Source: Zymoseptoria tritici IPO323 (taxonomy: Eukaryota > Ascomycota > Dothideomycetes > Mycosphaerellales > Mycosphaerellaceae). From it: 64,000 nucleotides of DNA. Each line of letters opens with the position of its first letter. Position 1 is the stretch's first letter. The notes beneath the pieces were generated by a model. That model made no database searches. It saw only the letters and a list, made by a program, of their open reading frames with translations, and was not told the origin of the DNA. Location: NCBI RefSeq assembly GCF_000219625.1, contig NC_018202.1, positions 186,001-250,000 on the forward strand, given 5' to 3'. This document shows, in pieces, positions 24,659 through 35,380 of this stretch. Made by a program: the position numbers and the translations under genes.

Positions 24659-26713
24659 ATGGCGAAATTGCGCCGCAGTCCGAACAGCAGGCAGAATGAA
24701 ACTACTGGAACACGAGATCCTGAACAGCCTTTACTTTCCGAACAAAACGAACGAAGCACAGGTGAGGATGTCAATACCGCGACGACGGGATCTATGCTAC
24801 AGGTCGTGGACCTCGTCCGCGACGCTACCGAGCACTCCATGGACAAAGCTCTTCGTGCCTGGGTGGCCGTCTACCTCGAGCAGCCCGTAGCTTCGAAACC
24901 AGCTTTCGCATCAGATTTCCTCGCCTCGTATCCTACTGATCACAAAGCTCTCACCAAGGCTATCGAATACGGCCCTCGATGCGGGACACTTGTCCGCTGG
25001 TTCGGTAGGAGCAGTTGGAAGATGCAGGCGCTGGAGGTGTTCGCTATCTTTGGGACGCGGTACGAGAAGCGTCTCAAGCAAGCCAAGATGATTGCTGGCA
25101 TGTGCGAGAGAGAGAGGGGAGTACAGTTGGTACTGGAGATGGAGAAGAAGAGCGTCGGGAGCTACAAGGCGGTGGTCTCGATACTTGAGAAGGAGGGTTG
25201 CCACAGAGCAGAACAGAGGGAAAAGAGGAATGGCGTGCGGAAGGGTCAGAAAAGGGAGTCGGCTACAGAACGGAGGGTGGAAGAGCAGAGCGAGCAAGAC
25301 ATTGGAAAGCGGAGTGATGTAGACGTTAGCGGGCACAGTGATGGAGACGACAGCGATGAAGACGATGGAGGACATATTGATGGAGACGACGGAGTGCACG
25401 TTGATGGAGCCGTGGGAGGGCACAGCGATGAAGACGTTCAAGAGCAGGACGAGGACAGCCCCGAGCGTGGGCGTGGACGTCCAGAAGACTTGGACGATCT
25501 AAGTAGCGTTGGAGGCGACGGAGGTGACGGAGGTTTGGAAACTTCAGATGATGGGATTGATGGGAACGACTACTACGGCGAATATGCGCAGGGTTTCGGT
25601 TTCGTCGGTGGCAGTAGTGAAACGCAAAGCGCGATTTTCAAGCTGTCACCTTTGGTCTTCCCGCCGGCCGACGAGAAAGCTCATCATCATGACCAACAAC
25701 ACCTTGCGCAACACCACTCGCGAGCTTCAAGTCTGCCTCATCTACCTCGACCATCTCTTTCGTCTCTCCCATCGTTGCCTCCATCAAGGCTGCACGTCAC
25801 ATCAAGGCTGCACGTCACATACATTCACGCGCAGACACAAACAACACCAGACTCGTCTCCCACCACGACCTCGCCTCACATTACCACCGGCCCTACTATC
25901 ACCAGGACGATGTCTCCCACCTCCACCATCTCCGGCCCGCCCGCTCGGCCAGGCCTCCCTTTGGCAGCCCCAGCAGCTAAGCGTCAGCGCACCGGCGCTT
26001 CACCTAAAGACGATGAAGTCCTTGTCGCTCTTGCTGGACTCCTCCAAAGCACCGGAATGGAAGAGGCGTATGCCAAGATCGCAGAGCTGGACGGTGGTGG
26101 CACACAACATCTGGCCCGGAATTGGGCCTTGAAAGGCGTCATCGAAAAAATACAAGCTGGTGAATCGCCTTCCACACCATCGTGTACACACACGCCCGAC
26201 GGCTTGATACGGCAGCTGGAGACCGAGATTGCACGCGATAGCGAGGTTGACGGGAAAGACCGGGAGGCAAGCGTTCCACAAATAGCCAACGGTGCGGTGC
26301 GCAGAATGAAATGTCGAGTCGCCAAGCTCGAGGCGGCGCACCAAGCGCTTCAAGTCGTCCACAAAGTACAGTTCGAGATCCAGCAAATCCTGAAACCAGA
26401 TGTTATTTCAATGGACCGCGAGGAGACGAGATTGGAGCAGCATTGTCGGAACTTAAGGCAAGGACTAACAGATCACGTCGGACAAGAAGACGGCGAGGTC
26501 GCTGCGACGGTCGCTGCGACGCTTAGAGGCGCGCTGAAAGAGGGAGAAGACAAACTCGCGGCGACTCGTCAAACACGGGAGAGAAATCGTCAGCTGTGGG
26601 AATTCGTTCGCGGTCAGCGTGATGAGTACGAAGACGCTGCTCGCCGCTGCGAAGCAACACTAAGCGTGGAGACGAAGCTACTGAGAAAATTCGAAGCAGT
26701 GCACGAAGAGTGA
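24659..26713 (+). CDS. Hypothetical acidic, low-complexity coiled-coil protein, 684 aa
   Basis: This is the largest intact ORF in the window. The ATG at 24659 is the first in frame and is preceded by the palindrome cluster. Residues 45-180 form a compact, probably helical region with several tryptophans. 218-305 is an acidic Gly/His/Asp repeat (units like GHSDGDDS). 340-430 is rich in His, Ser, Pro and Thr and includes a short exact duplication (RLHVT twice, from a tandem repeat near 25794-25828). KRQR at 441-444 could be a nuclear signal. 545-684 is strongly helical, Glu/Arg/Gln-rich and probably coiled coil. No known catalytic or DNA-binding motif is seen. Introns are not needed to keep it open. 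A nuclear scaffold or regulatory role is only a guess. Confidence 0.65.
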   Translation: MAKLRRSPNSRQNETTGTRDPEQPLLSEQNERSTGEDVNTATTGSMLQVVDLVRDATEHSMDKALRAWVAVYLEQPVASKPAFASDFLASYPTDHKALTKAIEYGPRCGTLVRWFGRSSWKMQALEVFAIFGTRYEKRLKQAKMIAGMCERERGVQLVLEMEKKSVGSYKAVVSILEKEGCHRAEQREKRNGVRKGQKRESATERRVEEQSEQDIGKRSDVDVSGHSDGDDSDEDDGGHIDGDDGVHVDGAVGGHSDEDVQEQDEDSPERGRGRPEDLDDLSSVGGDGGDGGLETSDDGIDGNDYYGEYAQGFGFVGGSSETQSAIFKLSPLVFPPADEKAHHHDQQHLAQHHSRASSLPHLPRPSLSSLPSLPPSRLHVTSRLHVTYIHAQTQTTPDSSPTTTSPHITTGPTITRTMSPTSTISGPPARPGLPLAAPAAKRQRTGASPKDDEVLVALAGLLQSTGMEEAYAKIAELDGGGTQHLARNWALKGVIEKIQAGESPSTPSCTHTPDGLIRQLETEIARDSEVDGKDREASVPQIANGAVRRMKCRVAKLEAAHQALQVVHKVQFEIQQILKPDVISMDREETRLEQHCRNLRQGLTDHVGQEDGEVAATVAATLRGALKEGEDKLAATRQTRERNRQLWEFVRGQRDEYEDAARRCEATLSVETKLLRKFEAVHEE

Positions 26714-27834
26714 AATGTTATTCCTCGCCTCTCTGACGACTCGGCTGAACGGGACGAAAGATTAAGATCATGAGCGGAATGATGTAGATCAGCAACTATG
26801 ATAGCATCTTCCATACTCTATGCTCCTCCCCTGCTTGCTGAACCCATCATAGCTGCTATTTTTCCCTGCGAAATGACGACTGGCATGTACATTGTCACAG
26901 GTGCTGGGTTCGATGTGTAGCAGATGGGTTTTCTTTGTCCCATGCAGCAGAATCAAAAGTGAAGCTTTGACATCCGGACCACCTTTAAGGCATCCTTTGG
27001 CCTCCACCATGTTATCCTTGATCTTGAACACGGGCAATCGGTAGGAACGCCGGAGTGACCGTGACAGCGCACCGTCAGGGCATTAAGGCTCGCCAAAGTA
27101 CGAACCTGCCCATTAGAGAAGTTTGACGGCATCGGCACTGGAAAAGGCCTTGGGCAACCTCGAGCACCGCGTTGCGAGCCCGACGACCAGCGAAAAACGC
27201 CGGACCTCGCGAGCAACGCCATTCGACAGCAACAAGACCGGACAAATTCAGATGCGTTGAACCTCGACTTTTTTTGGGAGAGCATGGCCCGATTGGTACA
27301 AGCAGGATTAAGGTAGTGTCTGCTTGGATTTCCAACGAGTTTGCTAGCAAATTTCCGGCATCGCCGCGCTGAAAGAGCTTGGATGGAATGATGGCTCGGT
27401 CGAGAATCGGCCAGAGAATGATGTCGGAGGTTGAAATCGATGGGTAATGAGAGTCGCAGTTCCTAATACGCTTCCTTGAGGACAACTGTGAGGTAGCCCT
27501 TGCAAATGTTTGCTGCCTGTGGGTAACTGGTCGTCAGCAACGTTAAAGTTGCCGGGTCCATTTGGTATACGGCGAGATTCGATGGCAGACCCGTCGTATA
27601 GCAGCAGCATTCTTTCAATCGTGGATCAACGAGATTGTCTACGTAAGAAGTCAGATGCAGGTGGGGCGGAGAATGTTTGTTGCAATGCCCCCGAGGTCCG
27701 AAAATACAATCATCTAGAGAGCAGAGGAGCGACGAAACTCTCTAGCAGATGGGGCATAATACGATGCCGACGCCAAGGGACTGCTACGACGCTGACAGTT
27801 AATGCGTAGAACATTTCAAAATGTGTAGCGGTGT
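26714..27834. other. Decayed coding sequence, minus strand favoured
   Basis: Minus frames at 27344-27610, 27075-27485, 26953-27285 and 26789-27037 overlap end to end in different frames, as in a gene broken by small indels. The peptide PQGSVLG at 27461-27481 resembles a reverse-transcriptase motif, but the surrounding motifs are absent (see the rejected list). Product unknown. Confidence 0.35.
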
Positions 27835-28330
27835 TACTCCTCTACCGCCGACTAATCTAAGACTTAGATCTCTCTCGTTTTAGCATCTTACTCGGAAAGC
27901 CGGATTACGGAATAGGTAGACTTTCTCTCGAAGCTAAGTCCTAGACAGATAGCATAGGTAACAGATACTACGAGTCGATGTAGTTCAACCTAGGCGTTAG
28001 CTCGCACCTCGTTACGAGCCTGGTCTTCCCTACACCCTAAGCGGCCGCTCTACTTATCGAGGTCCTTCTCCTTAACTCGCGTAATATTATACTAGAGCGT
28101 ACATAACGTAAGTATTTTGTATACGACGGGGTTCATCGACTATAATTAAGAATTAGAGGCGGAATGGCGACTATCGAAGAAGAGGCATAAGATGTAGTCG
28201 AGACAGACTTTTTTTTTTTTAATAGCTGAACTATAAGCGAGCAGACGTATAGGATCGAACTAGCTAGCAGCGAAACTTCTACTTGCTCGTACCCCTATAA
28301 GACTAGAGTCTATGTGCTTTTAATTAACAA
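27835..28330. repeat. RIP-type mutated block 2
   Basis: TpA-rich, CpA/TpG-poor, without usable frames, and containing an 11-bp poly-T near 28210. It is likely a dead repeat copy, perhaps a solo LTR or fragment. No terminal repeats were found. Normal composition returns abruptly at about 28330. Confidence 0.55.
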
Positions 28331-29440
28331 AGGCGCATGAGGTCTGTGTGATCTGCCCTGCGCACCGAGAGATCCAGGGCGCTTCCGGAAAAAAGGCTGA
28401 TGATCTGGGACTGTCTGTCGTCCTTCTCGCGAGGCCACCGACAGATGTGTTGTTGCTCTCCTTTTAACCGCGCTGCTTGCTCTTCAAATCAGCACTTTTA
28501 TCCCAGCCTCGAAACTGACATTAATATCGGAAAGCCGTGTCGACTAGTTTAATGCCCGGCTGCAGGGCTGACTTTCAGGTCGGTGGGAGTCGAAGTCTGG
28601 TTTTGTTCCGCCTGAGAGGTTGCGGTCAGGGCGGCAGAGGTCTCGAAGACGCCTCTATCGTTTTTTTTTATTGCAATGCAGGTGTCCTCAACCTTACGGA
28701 GCATGACCATCGACGAGATCTCTGCTCAAGGAGAGGTTATTCTGCCATTCTGATGACGGGTAATCGTAGCCCTCTTTGACCAGCGCATCAATAACAGCTT
28801 TTTTCGTCGAAAGCTATCAATATGTACGACAAGGAGTACGGAGAGGACTTGAGCAAGGAGAAGTAAGACATTGGCCTTAAGGTTGCCGTTAATGCTACAA
28901 CAACATTGCTACTCGAGTCTACTGTCGTAGGGTCTTACTCTCCAAGGCCTCGATCGTTGCTTTGTGGGCAGGTACTCCGGTATAAGCAGCTAGTGTTCAC
29001 CTGCTCGGAGGATAGCTTTCGGCGGCCGACTTTAACCTTGCCGATTGCTCCTTCGATCGGCGGCGGCGTTCGGCGAGCAAACAGAAGAAGTCTCTTAACG
29101 GACAATGGTCGCACCGCGATGCTCGGTTCTTCGCGCGGGTTGGAGTGCCTCGATCGGTCACGATGTTGTTAGTGACCGGCATCGTAGCTTTCCAGGCGTG
29201 GATGATGCGACTGCTGTGACCTCGAAACACCCCTTTAGCGTGGTGCATTAGGATAGAACCACGCATCCTGGCCTGCTGTGGACGGGTGAGGAGAGCCGAG
29301 AGGCACCCCGGATCCCTTCATGGGCGGAGCTTGAAGTAGGTGTAAGACGCGGCTAGTCGTTTGATGTTTGTCGATGCCGAGGAGGAAGAGGAGACCGAGA
29401 GCTCCACGGGCGTGGTGATTCCGCCGTCTTCTCCTCCTCT
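28331..29440. other. No supportable gene
   Basis: Short plus frames at 28537-28779 and 28906-29172 have no recognised motif. Nothing else is seen. Confidence 0.35.
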
Positions 29441-29469
29441 ATCAAGAGGTATAGCTTCCATAGGCGTAT

Positions 29470-29535
29470 TTGATCTCTGCCTCGATCTCTGCCCCCATCT
29501 CTGCCTCGATCTCTGCCTCCATCTCTGCCTCCCAG
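29470..29535. repeat. Short CTCTGCCTC-type tandem repeat
   Basis: Five or so copies of an 11-12-bp ATCTCTGCCTCG/C unit run head to tail. In minus frames they encode alternating acidic and aliphatic or Arg/Gly-Asp peptides. Confidence 0.65.
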
Positions 29536-29617
29536 TCCTTTTCCACCACGTCCCAGCAGTCCACGCCACACAGGACGAGACGCGAATAATCCCACAACCC
29601 ACCAAAGCCACATCCCA

Positions 29618-30112
29618 TCAAGCCAGAAGATGAACCCCAGACCCCATCAAACCTACGTCCCTCGCAGCCAGAACATCGACAGTACGTAGCCGCCCTGCCC
29701 GATACACGATCCATTCTCCTCCTACGTCTTGTTCGATCCCTTGCCCACTTTGGAGAGGATGGCGGTAGATTTTGACGTTGTTGAGAATATACACGTCGGT
29801 TATATCTATTCCGGTCGGATCCCTGTGGACTCTGATGCTTTGTAGCCGGAAGGTGATCGGGTTGCGGAGGAGGAGGAGGTGGACGAGGAGGTGGAGCATA
29901 GCCATCTCGATTAGGTTGATTTTGTAATGTCGATATCGATAGCAACTGAACGCGGTCTTGTCTTTTTCTACTACATGATCATTTCTCGTTTCATCCCATC
30001 TTCCCTTTCCATCGCACTCTTCTTCTTCATGCCATTCTCCTTCTCCCTCTTCGTCGATGATATTGTCGGCGCGGAAGAGGATGCATGTTTGGAAGTTTTG
30101 ACTAGGAGCTGA
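29618..30112 (-). CDS. Candidate exon(s) of an unknown minus-strand gene
   Basis: One minus frame is open from about 30112 to the stop at 29618. It begins with an acidic Glu-rich stretch (DEEGEGEWHEEEECDG), then a hydrophobic segment with several leucines, then a basic/polar C-terminus containing DITDVYILNNVKIYRHPLQ. The first ATG in frame is only at 29905. A second frame just upstream (about 30115-30200) encodes a protein-like helix RHYANWVDQLLVKTSK, so an intron or a frame shift probably joins them. No domain is recognised. Confidence 0.35.
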   Translation of the reverse strand, partial: SAPSQNFQTCILFRADNIIDEEGEGEWHEEEECDGKGRWDETRNDHVVEKDKTAFSCYRYRHYKINLIEMAMLHLLVHLLLLRNPITFRLQSIRVHRDPTGIDITDVYILNNVKIYRHPLQSGQGIEQDVGGEWIVYRAGRLRTVDVLAARDVGLMGSGVHLLA

Positions 30113-30600
30113 TCAACCCAGTTGGCGTAGTGCCGGAGGAGAGGTCGGAGGTGCGAGCGAGGGGTGTCGAGGGTGTTGTGGATGTAGAGGATAAAGTTTA
30201 CCTATTAGATCGTATGTTAGGAGGCGCTGGGTGTTGAATCTGTTCGAGGCAAAGGACGACGATGTAGGATGATTTGTTGTAGCACAGCATACGCACCGAA
30301 ATGAAGGAGACGTTGTGGCTGTGGCTGTGCTGGAATGTACGGAGCTATGCCGAGACTTACTTGGTCTATCCAGTGTGGGCCACCAAGGGCAGGCGCCTCA
30401 AGCCTGTATGCTGACAACAACATCTTGCCCGGCCCACTTCAATCAAAAGAAGATGAAATCCTCTCAGTCCGGAACGACTTTGTAGCATTTCTAACATGTC
30501 CTCGAGCATGGACCGTGTCTTCTGGCGTCCCCTGACCCCACCCGAGAGAGATCTGTGCTCGTTAAGGTTCAGTTCCTTTGAATCCGCCGAGCTTAACCAG

Positions 30601-30940
30601 ACTTCCTCTCTCCGACCGACTTCATCTCTCCACCAGACATCATCTCTCCGCCGGACATCATCTCTCCACCAGACATCATCTCTCCGCCGGACATCATCTC
30701 TCCACCGAACATCCTCTCTCCACCGAACATCCTCTCTCCGCCGAACATCCTCTCTCCACCGAGACATCATCTCTCCACCGAAACATCCTCTCTTCACCAG
30801 AAGTCCTCTCTTCACCAGACGTCCTCTCTTCACCAGACGTCCTCTCTTCACCAGACGTCATCTCTACACCAGACATCATCTCTACACCAGACATCATCAT
30901 CTCTGCACACAGACGTCCCCTCTTCACACAGACGTCATCT
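30601..30940. repeat. 18-bp minisatellite, about 19 copies
   Basis: Units of the form ACATCATCTCTCCACCAG, with variable positions, start at 30601, 30619, 30637 and so on. Two units carry one extra base, near 30763 and 30782. The period of six codons leaves all strands open: minus frames give the hexapeptide RWREDV/RRRDDV, plus frames TSSLHR or similar. A 161-codon minus frame (30366-30851) without ATG spans the array, so coding use is possible but unproven. Confidence 0.9.
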
Positions 30941-31522
30941 CGTTTCCAGCCATGACAACTTTGAGGAGGAGAAGATCGAATTTCCGTGCGGCGAAACCTG
31001 GAGGAACCTGGAACATGGGTGACCTATACGATAGGCATTTTGGAAGGGGATGGATGGGGTGTTGGACAGGAGGAATGCTTGCGGGCGCAATATTCTCCCC
31101 GTTGCAGGATCTTTTTGTCGCACCATCTTTTTGCTCGCAGCATTGTTGTTACGGGATTTCTTCTGGCACCGAAAGGAGTACTGTCGGCGCAGAATTTGCT
31201 GTTACCAACTTTCTCTCGGGACTGCACAGCACATCTCCCAAACAACAATGGCGACATATATATATGGATATGCAACATCTGACGTCCGTCCTCGACCCTT
31301 GGAATCTTCATGGACCTTTATAATTATCCCTCTCGATTCTTGCCAATTCGCCACCAAGATTCTCTCACAGATCCCACCACCAGGAAATGTCCTCTCACCC
31401 ACCACCCCGCCGCCCACAGTCCCCCCCGAGAACCACCATCCACGGTTTAATCCTCTCCAACTCCTGGCCTAGCTTCTCTACCCGAGGCACCCGACCACTA
31501 CTACCAACTAATCGTCCCTACT

Positions 31523-31987
31523 ATGGCCGAACCTCCATCGCCGACAAGCCCCAATCCTCCTACAACCTTGGACGACCGAAGCGCTACTGTCCCTCCACTC
31601 CATCCTTCGGACGATAGATTCGACAGTCCGCTCGGGCCATCCTCCGCTCTCTCCCAGTCTGATGACTCGCCTTTTCCCACCTCCTCAACCTCTCGCCCAG
31701 CTTCGCCTGCGCTCGACGGCATCATCACCGCCGCGACTAGCGCCGTCCCATTCCACGTCCGAGGCAAGGACTTTTTCGATGAGATTGAATGTCGATTGGC
31801 GGCGGCCAAGGTTCGGGCGGAGGTGACCGAGGATAAGGATTTGCTGTTAGGGATTGCGGAGGAGATTGCGGTGTTGCAGGAGCAGCTTGGAGGGCGGGAT
31901 GATAATAGGGAGGGTGATGGGGAGGGTCGTAGTACGGATGGTGATAGAGAGGATGATGCGGGGGTTCGAAGGAAGGACGGCGCCTAG
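31523..31987 (+). CDS. Small hypothetical protein, 154 aa
   Basis: An intact ATG-to-stop frame with adenine at position -3. The N-terminal half (1-75) is Pro/Ser/Asp-rich and disordered. 78-125 forms an amphipathic helix (FFDEIECRLAAAKVRAEV followed by an acidic/leucine segment ending EEIAVLQEQL), compatible with a short coiled coil. The tail is Asp/Gly/Arg-rich. A TATA-like AT run lies near 31256-31266. The opposite strand is also partly open, so the call is moderate. No family recognised. Confidence 0.45.
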   Translation: MAEPPSPTSPNPPTTLDDRSATVPPLHPSDDRFDSPLGPSSALSQSDDSPFPTSSTSRPASPALDGIITAATSAVPFHVRGKDFFDEIECRLAAAKVRAEVTEDKDLLLGIAEEIAVLQEQLGGRDDNREGDGEGRSTDGDREDDAGVRRKDGA

Positions 31988-31989
31988 GA

Positions 31990-34860
31990 TCTGAAGACGT
32001 CTCTGATGCATCACACCCCCAAGAACTACCGATTCGTCCAAACCGCCGATTGCGTCGTCAAAGAGTACCCTGAACAGTTGAGCCGAAGACCCCATTCTTG
32101 CCCACGACAGAAGTGGACCGCGAATTTCCTCCATGGCGAGTCCTCGCAGCACTTAGGACACCCCGACACACCTGAACTAACCCGTGCTGTCGCAGGGACC
32201 GAGCGAGACTAAATGCGATCGTCTAGCAGTTCTAATCTAGTCCGTCAGACGCACCGCGAAAGGTCTACGCTAGATGCGCCATCGAAGGAGTGCCGAGGCG
32301 ACAACGATGAATCGATCAAGGACTACACAATCTCAAGCGCGCCCAAAACTTTAGTCTTGCGAGGACTCTAGCACCGCGGAGTGACTTAACAAGGCCGGAG
32401 AGAAACGAGAAGGCGCGGATACAAAGTGGGGGGAGTCGAGAGCAGAGAGCAGAGAGCAGAGGAGTGTGGACAGGAGCCGTTGCGCGCGGGCTGGCGGACA
32501 TCACCACTGCACAGGGCTGTCTGCAAGGTCTCCTGCTGCTCCGGTCTCCATCGACCCTGCACTCGGAAACTGGCATGGCAATGGAGAATGGAGACACGCT
32601 CGCGCGGCTTCCCGTGAACTGATTTCATCGCACAAACGGCACCCGTCCGCCAATCTGCGGCGTGCACCGACCGAACCATTGAATTCCCAATACAACCAGT
32701 TTATACAGGCGAGACGCTGTTAGCCCCCGACGACGTCTCTACCAATCGGCCTGTACTCGCAACGCTCTCGTCAGACCCGGCTGTCTGGTGCGACCCGTGC
32801 GTAAGGCGAACTGAACCTGCCCAATGGTATCGCTCAGCTTCAACATCGCAGGTCTGTCCAATGCCAATGCTCGTGCATAAAAAGTATTTCCTGCGTCCTC
32901 TTTCCTGTCTCAGTTCCAAACATCTGCTTTATCGGGTGGAGTCTCTTCAATCTCCAACCTGTTTTGCACCTTCTTATAGCGGCATTTCGTTAGGCAACAC
33001 TCTGCGAGAGGCCGACAGTACTGCTCGAGACAGCGTTGCTGGCAGCAGGTGTTCAACTTGTCCATCGCCGTCGAGCGGAGGCTTTTGGAGTACCAGAACG
33101 ATGGCCTCAGGATCCTCCCTTGCTAATCTGTTCGGCATCTTTGACACCTCCTCCTTGACTTCTTCCACAACACTGCAGCCAGTGTGTCGTTACCAGAAAC
33201 CGCAGCTCCCAGCCATTTCCATCATCAACTCGACCCTTCTATTCCTTCCTCACCCTCCACTAGACCTCGCCATGTCACGCGTCGTTCCTATGGACGCTCT
33301 GCACAACCACTATAGCGGCCAGCTCGGCATGCCGGGCTCCTTACACAGCACCCGAGTCATCGCCTGCCCCGTCGTGACGTATCCCCAAGGATAAGAAGGC
33401 AAAGTTTTCGCATACAAATACCCGCTTGGTGCTCTCCGAAGCACGCGCATCAAGAACCTGTTCGAAGACTTGCACTCTCACAAGTCTCGAAAATGGGTAC
33501 AGCTTCGAAGGACCATGCCACGGTCTGCATCGCGTGCGTCGCCAGGCTCATCGCCAAATTCCACCTTTTGCTCCAAGCACGAATTACAGAAGCATAAAGC
33601 GGAACTGCCCGATTGTTGTCCTCTTTGCCGCCGAAGGCGAAGATTACAACAGCATAGAGCGCACTTCCCGGATGCTGCATACGATCGCCCCGCGAACTCC
33701 TTGCTAAGCCGAAGCGTGCTCGCGAGGAGGAGATCTTGCTTAGCTGCCAGCACTACGGCGAGCTCGTCCCTCCCGCGAGGGTTTCGACCCGCAGCGATTC
33801 CACCTACTCTGGTCGCCCAGGACCTTTGACGCCACCGGCGAATCGCAAGGATGTTTCACCGTCGGTGGACGACTTTCGTCTCGGGGGACATGGTCTCGGA
33901 GGAGACGAAGGTCACGGCGGTCACGGCGAAGCGGACCTCGTTTCATTCAGCAAAATTGTCCCTATTAGCAGCAGCAGCAGCCCGCACTTCGAACCCGACT
34001 CGGTTTCTGCCACCGCCAACGACACCTTGCCCTCTAGCACCTAGGCGGACACCCCTGACCTTGCCCGACCATCGATTCTGCCATCTCCGTTCCCCGCCGC
34101 CGCTTACCTGCCCTCCTCTCCCCTCCTGCAACGACAACCCCTCGTAGTCCGCTATAATAACTCCTCCTCAGCAAACGCAGGCCGTTAAACACGACCTCCT
34201 CCTCCCGTAGCAGCAGTACATCGACAGCTACTCCTCCTCGGTGGCGTCCTCGCCTACGCCGTGCCAGGACGAACAGAAGGGTTCCGCAGTGAGGAGACGT
34301 TCCCGTCGTTCCCTTTCTTTCGATGACTTGGACGGTTTGTATAAGATTCCGGTAGATCGGTAAGAGAGGACTGGAGAGGACGGGACGGGACATAAGGATA
34401 GGAAAGAAGGGACCACAACGGTTCGCCGGCTGGAAGGAAAAAAAAGGAAAGCTATGACGGAAGTAGGTAGAGGATGGTGATTATAGTGTCAAAGTAAGCA
34501 AGCAGGTAAGCAAGCAGGTAAGAAAATGCTCACTATCGGCTCGCTGAATGCTGCTCGTTACACTCTTATCGTCGATCCGCCAACGCCGTTCCCCATCAGC
34601 CTGCCATATTCTCCATCCTTGGGCTGAGACCTACGTCCGCAGGCCAACAAGTCTTCGCCAGAACCGGCAGTTTGACCATCCTATACAGAGGAGGCGCGTA
34701 CATATGCGACTTTCATCGCAGGTGGAACTGACGTCTCCTGCCAAAACGACTGTTTGGTATCCGGAGTATGGGCCAAGGTCGCTGTAATGAAGAGTATCTC
34801 GAAGACGGGATTGTCTTGCAGCCCATATCTCGGTCCGTACCTACTACTACCTTAAACGAG
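31990..34860. other. Fragments of decayed genes
   Basis: The frames seen include a plus frame 32861-33394, a minus frame 32974-33168 with good protein composition, and plus-strand pieces from about 33500 to 34044 in one frame. The last are interrupted by TAA and TAG at places where Gln would fit (around ITEA.SG and ITTA.SA). No domain is recognised. 34140-34540 has no useful frame and contains small direct repeats (AAGCAGGTAAGC). Confidence 0.35.
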
Positions 34861-34864
34861 TCTG

Positions 34865-35353
34865 TCAATAGGCAGCATAGTCGACATCTCGAGCCGCGAA
34901 GACAACGGCGCGAGCATCAGAGACCACCGAGAAACCCGAACAAGCCACAGCAATGCTTGCGAAGAAAGCGGCTTTGGCTGAGATTCCGGACATAATACTG
35001 GCCGTTGCTGTCGGAAGCATGAGAACTACAGGCTCGGGTATAGGGACGCAAAGCCCGGGATACACTGCTCCATGATCCGACCAAGGCCCCTGCCCTGCTC
35101 CAAAGTCTCGAGATGGCGGTGAGCTCTCGGTCGGCTTCTGAACCTGCGACAAACAATCAACTGACCGCAACCGAGACTCTACTTCGCATGTTTCTCCTCC
35201 TTGGGTAAACCAATTTACAGCGCGAGCAAATTCAATGCCACATAGAATGTGATGCAACTGGAACGTTCCCGCCGACATGAGCCCAAACAACCACGGTTCC
35301 CTGCTACGCGGCGTGTGCTGAATCAGGGCTCGGGTAAAGTCTGAGATCGACAT
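34865..35353 (-). CDS. Hypothetical protein, 162 aa
   Basis: An intact minus frame; the ATG at 35353 has a good context (CCACC before it). The N-terminal half (SISDFTRALIQHTPRSREPW and on) looks globular, with Trp, Phe and Cys. The C-terminal third has a hydrophobic alanine/serine/valine-rich stretch that could be a membrane segment or buried helix. No known domain. The plus strand is partly open in the same place. Confidence 0.35.
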   Translation of the reverse strand: MSISDFTRALIQHTPRSREPWLFGLMSAGTFQLHHILCGIEFARAVNWFTQGGETCEVESRLRSVDCLSQVQKPTESSPPSRDFGAGQGPWSDHGAVYPGLCVPIPEPVVLMLPTATASIMSGISAKAAFFASIAVACSGFSVVSDARAVVFAARDVDYAAY

Positions 35354-35380
35354 GGTGGGATTCCCGAAGGAGATGATCAA

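Noticed and set aside
24911..25441. 176-codon minus frame inside the 684-aa gene
   Set aside because: Hydrophobic antisense of the acidic repeat; the plus frame is longer and intact.
27461..27481. PQGSVLG peptide, as in LINE reverse transcriptases, with ADTTLI 46 codons later in another frame
   Set aside because: The residues that should follow PQGSVLG and precede the catalytic aspartates are absent and the two peptides are in different frames, so chance is more likely.
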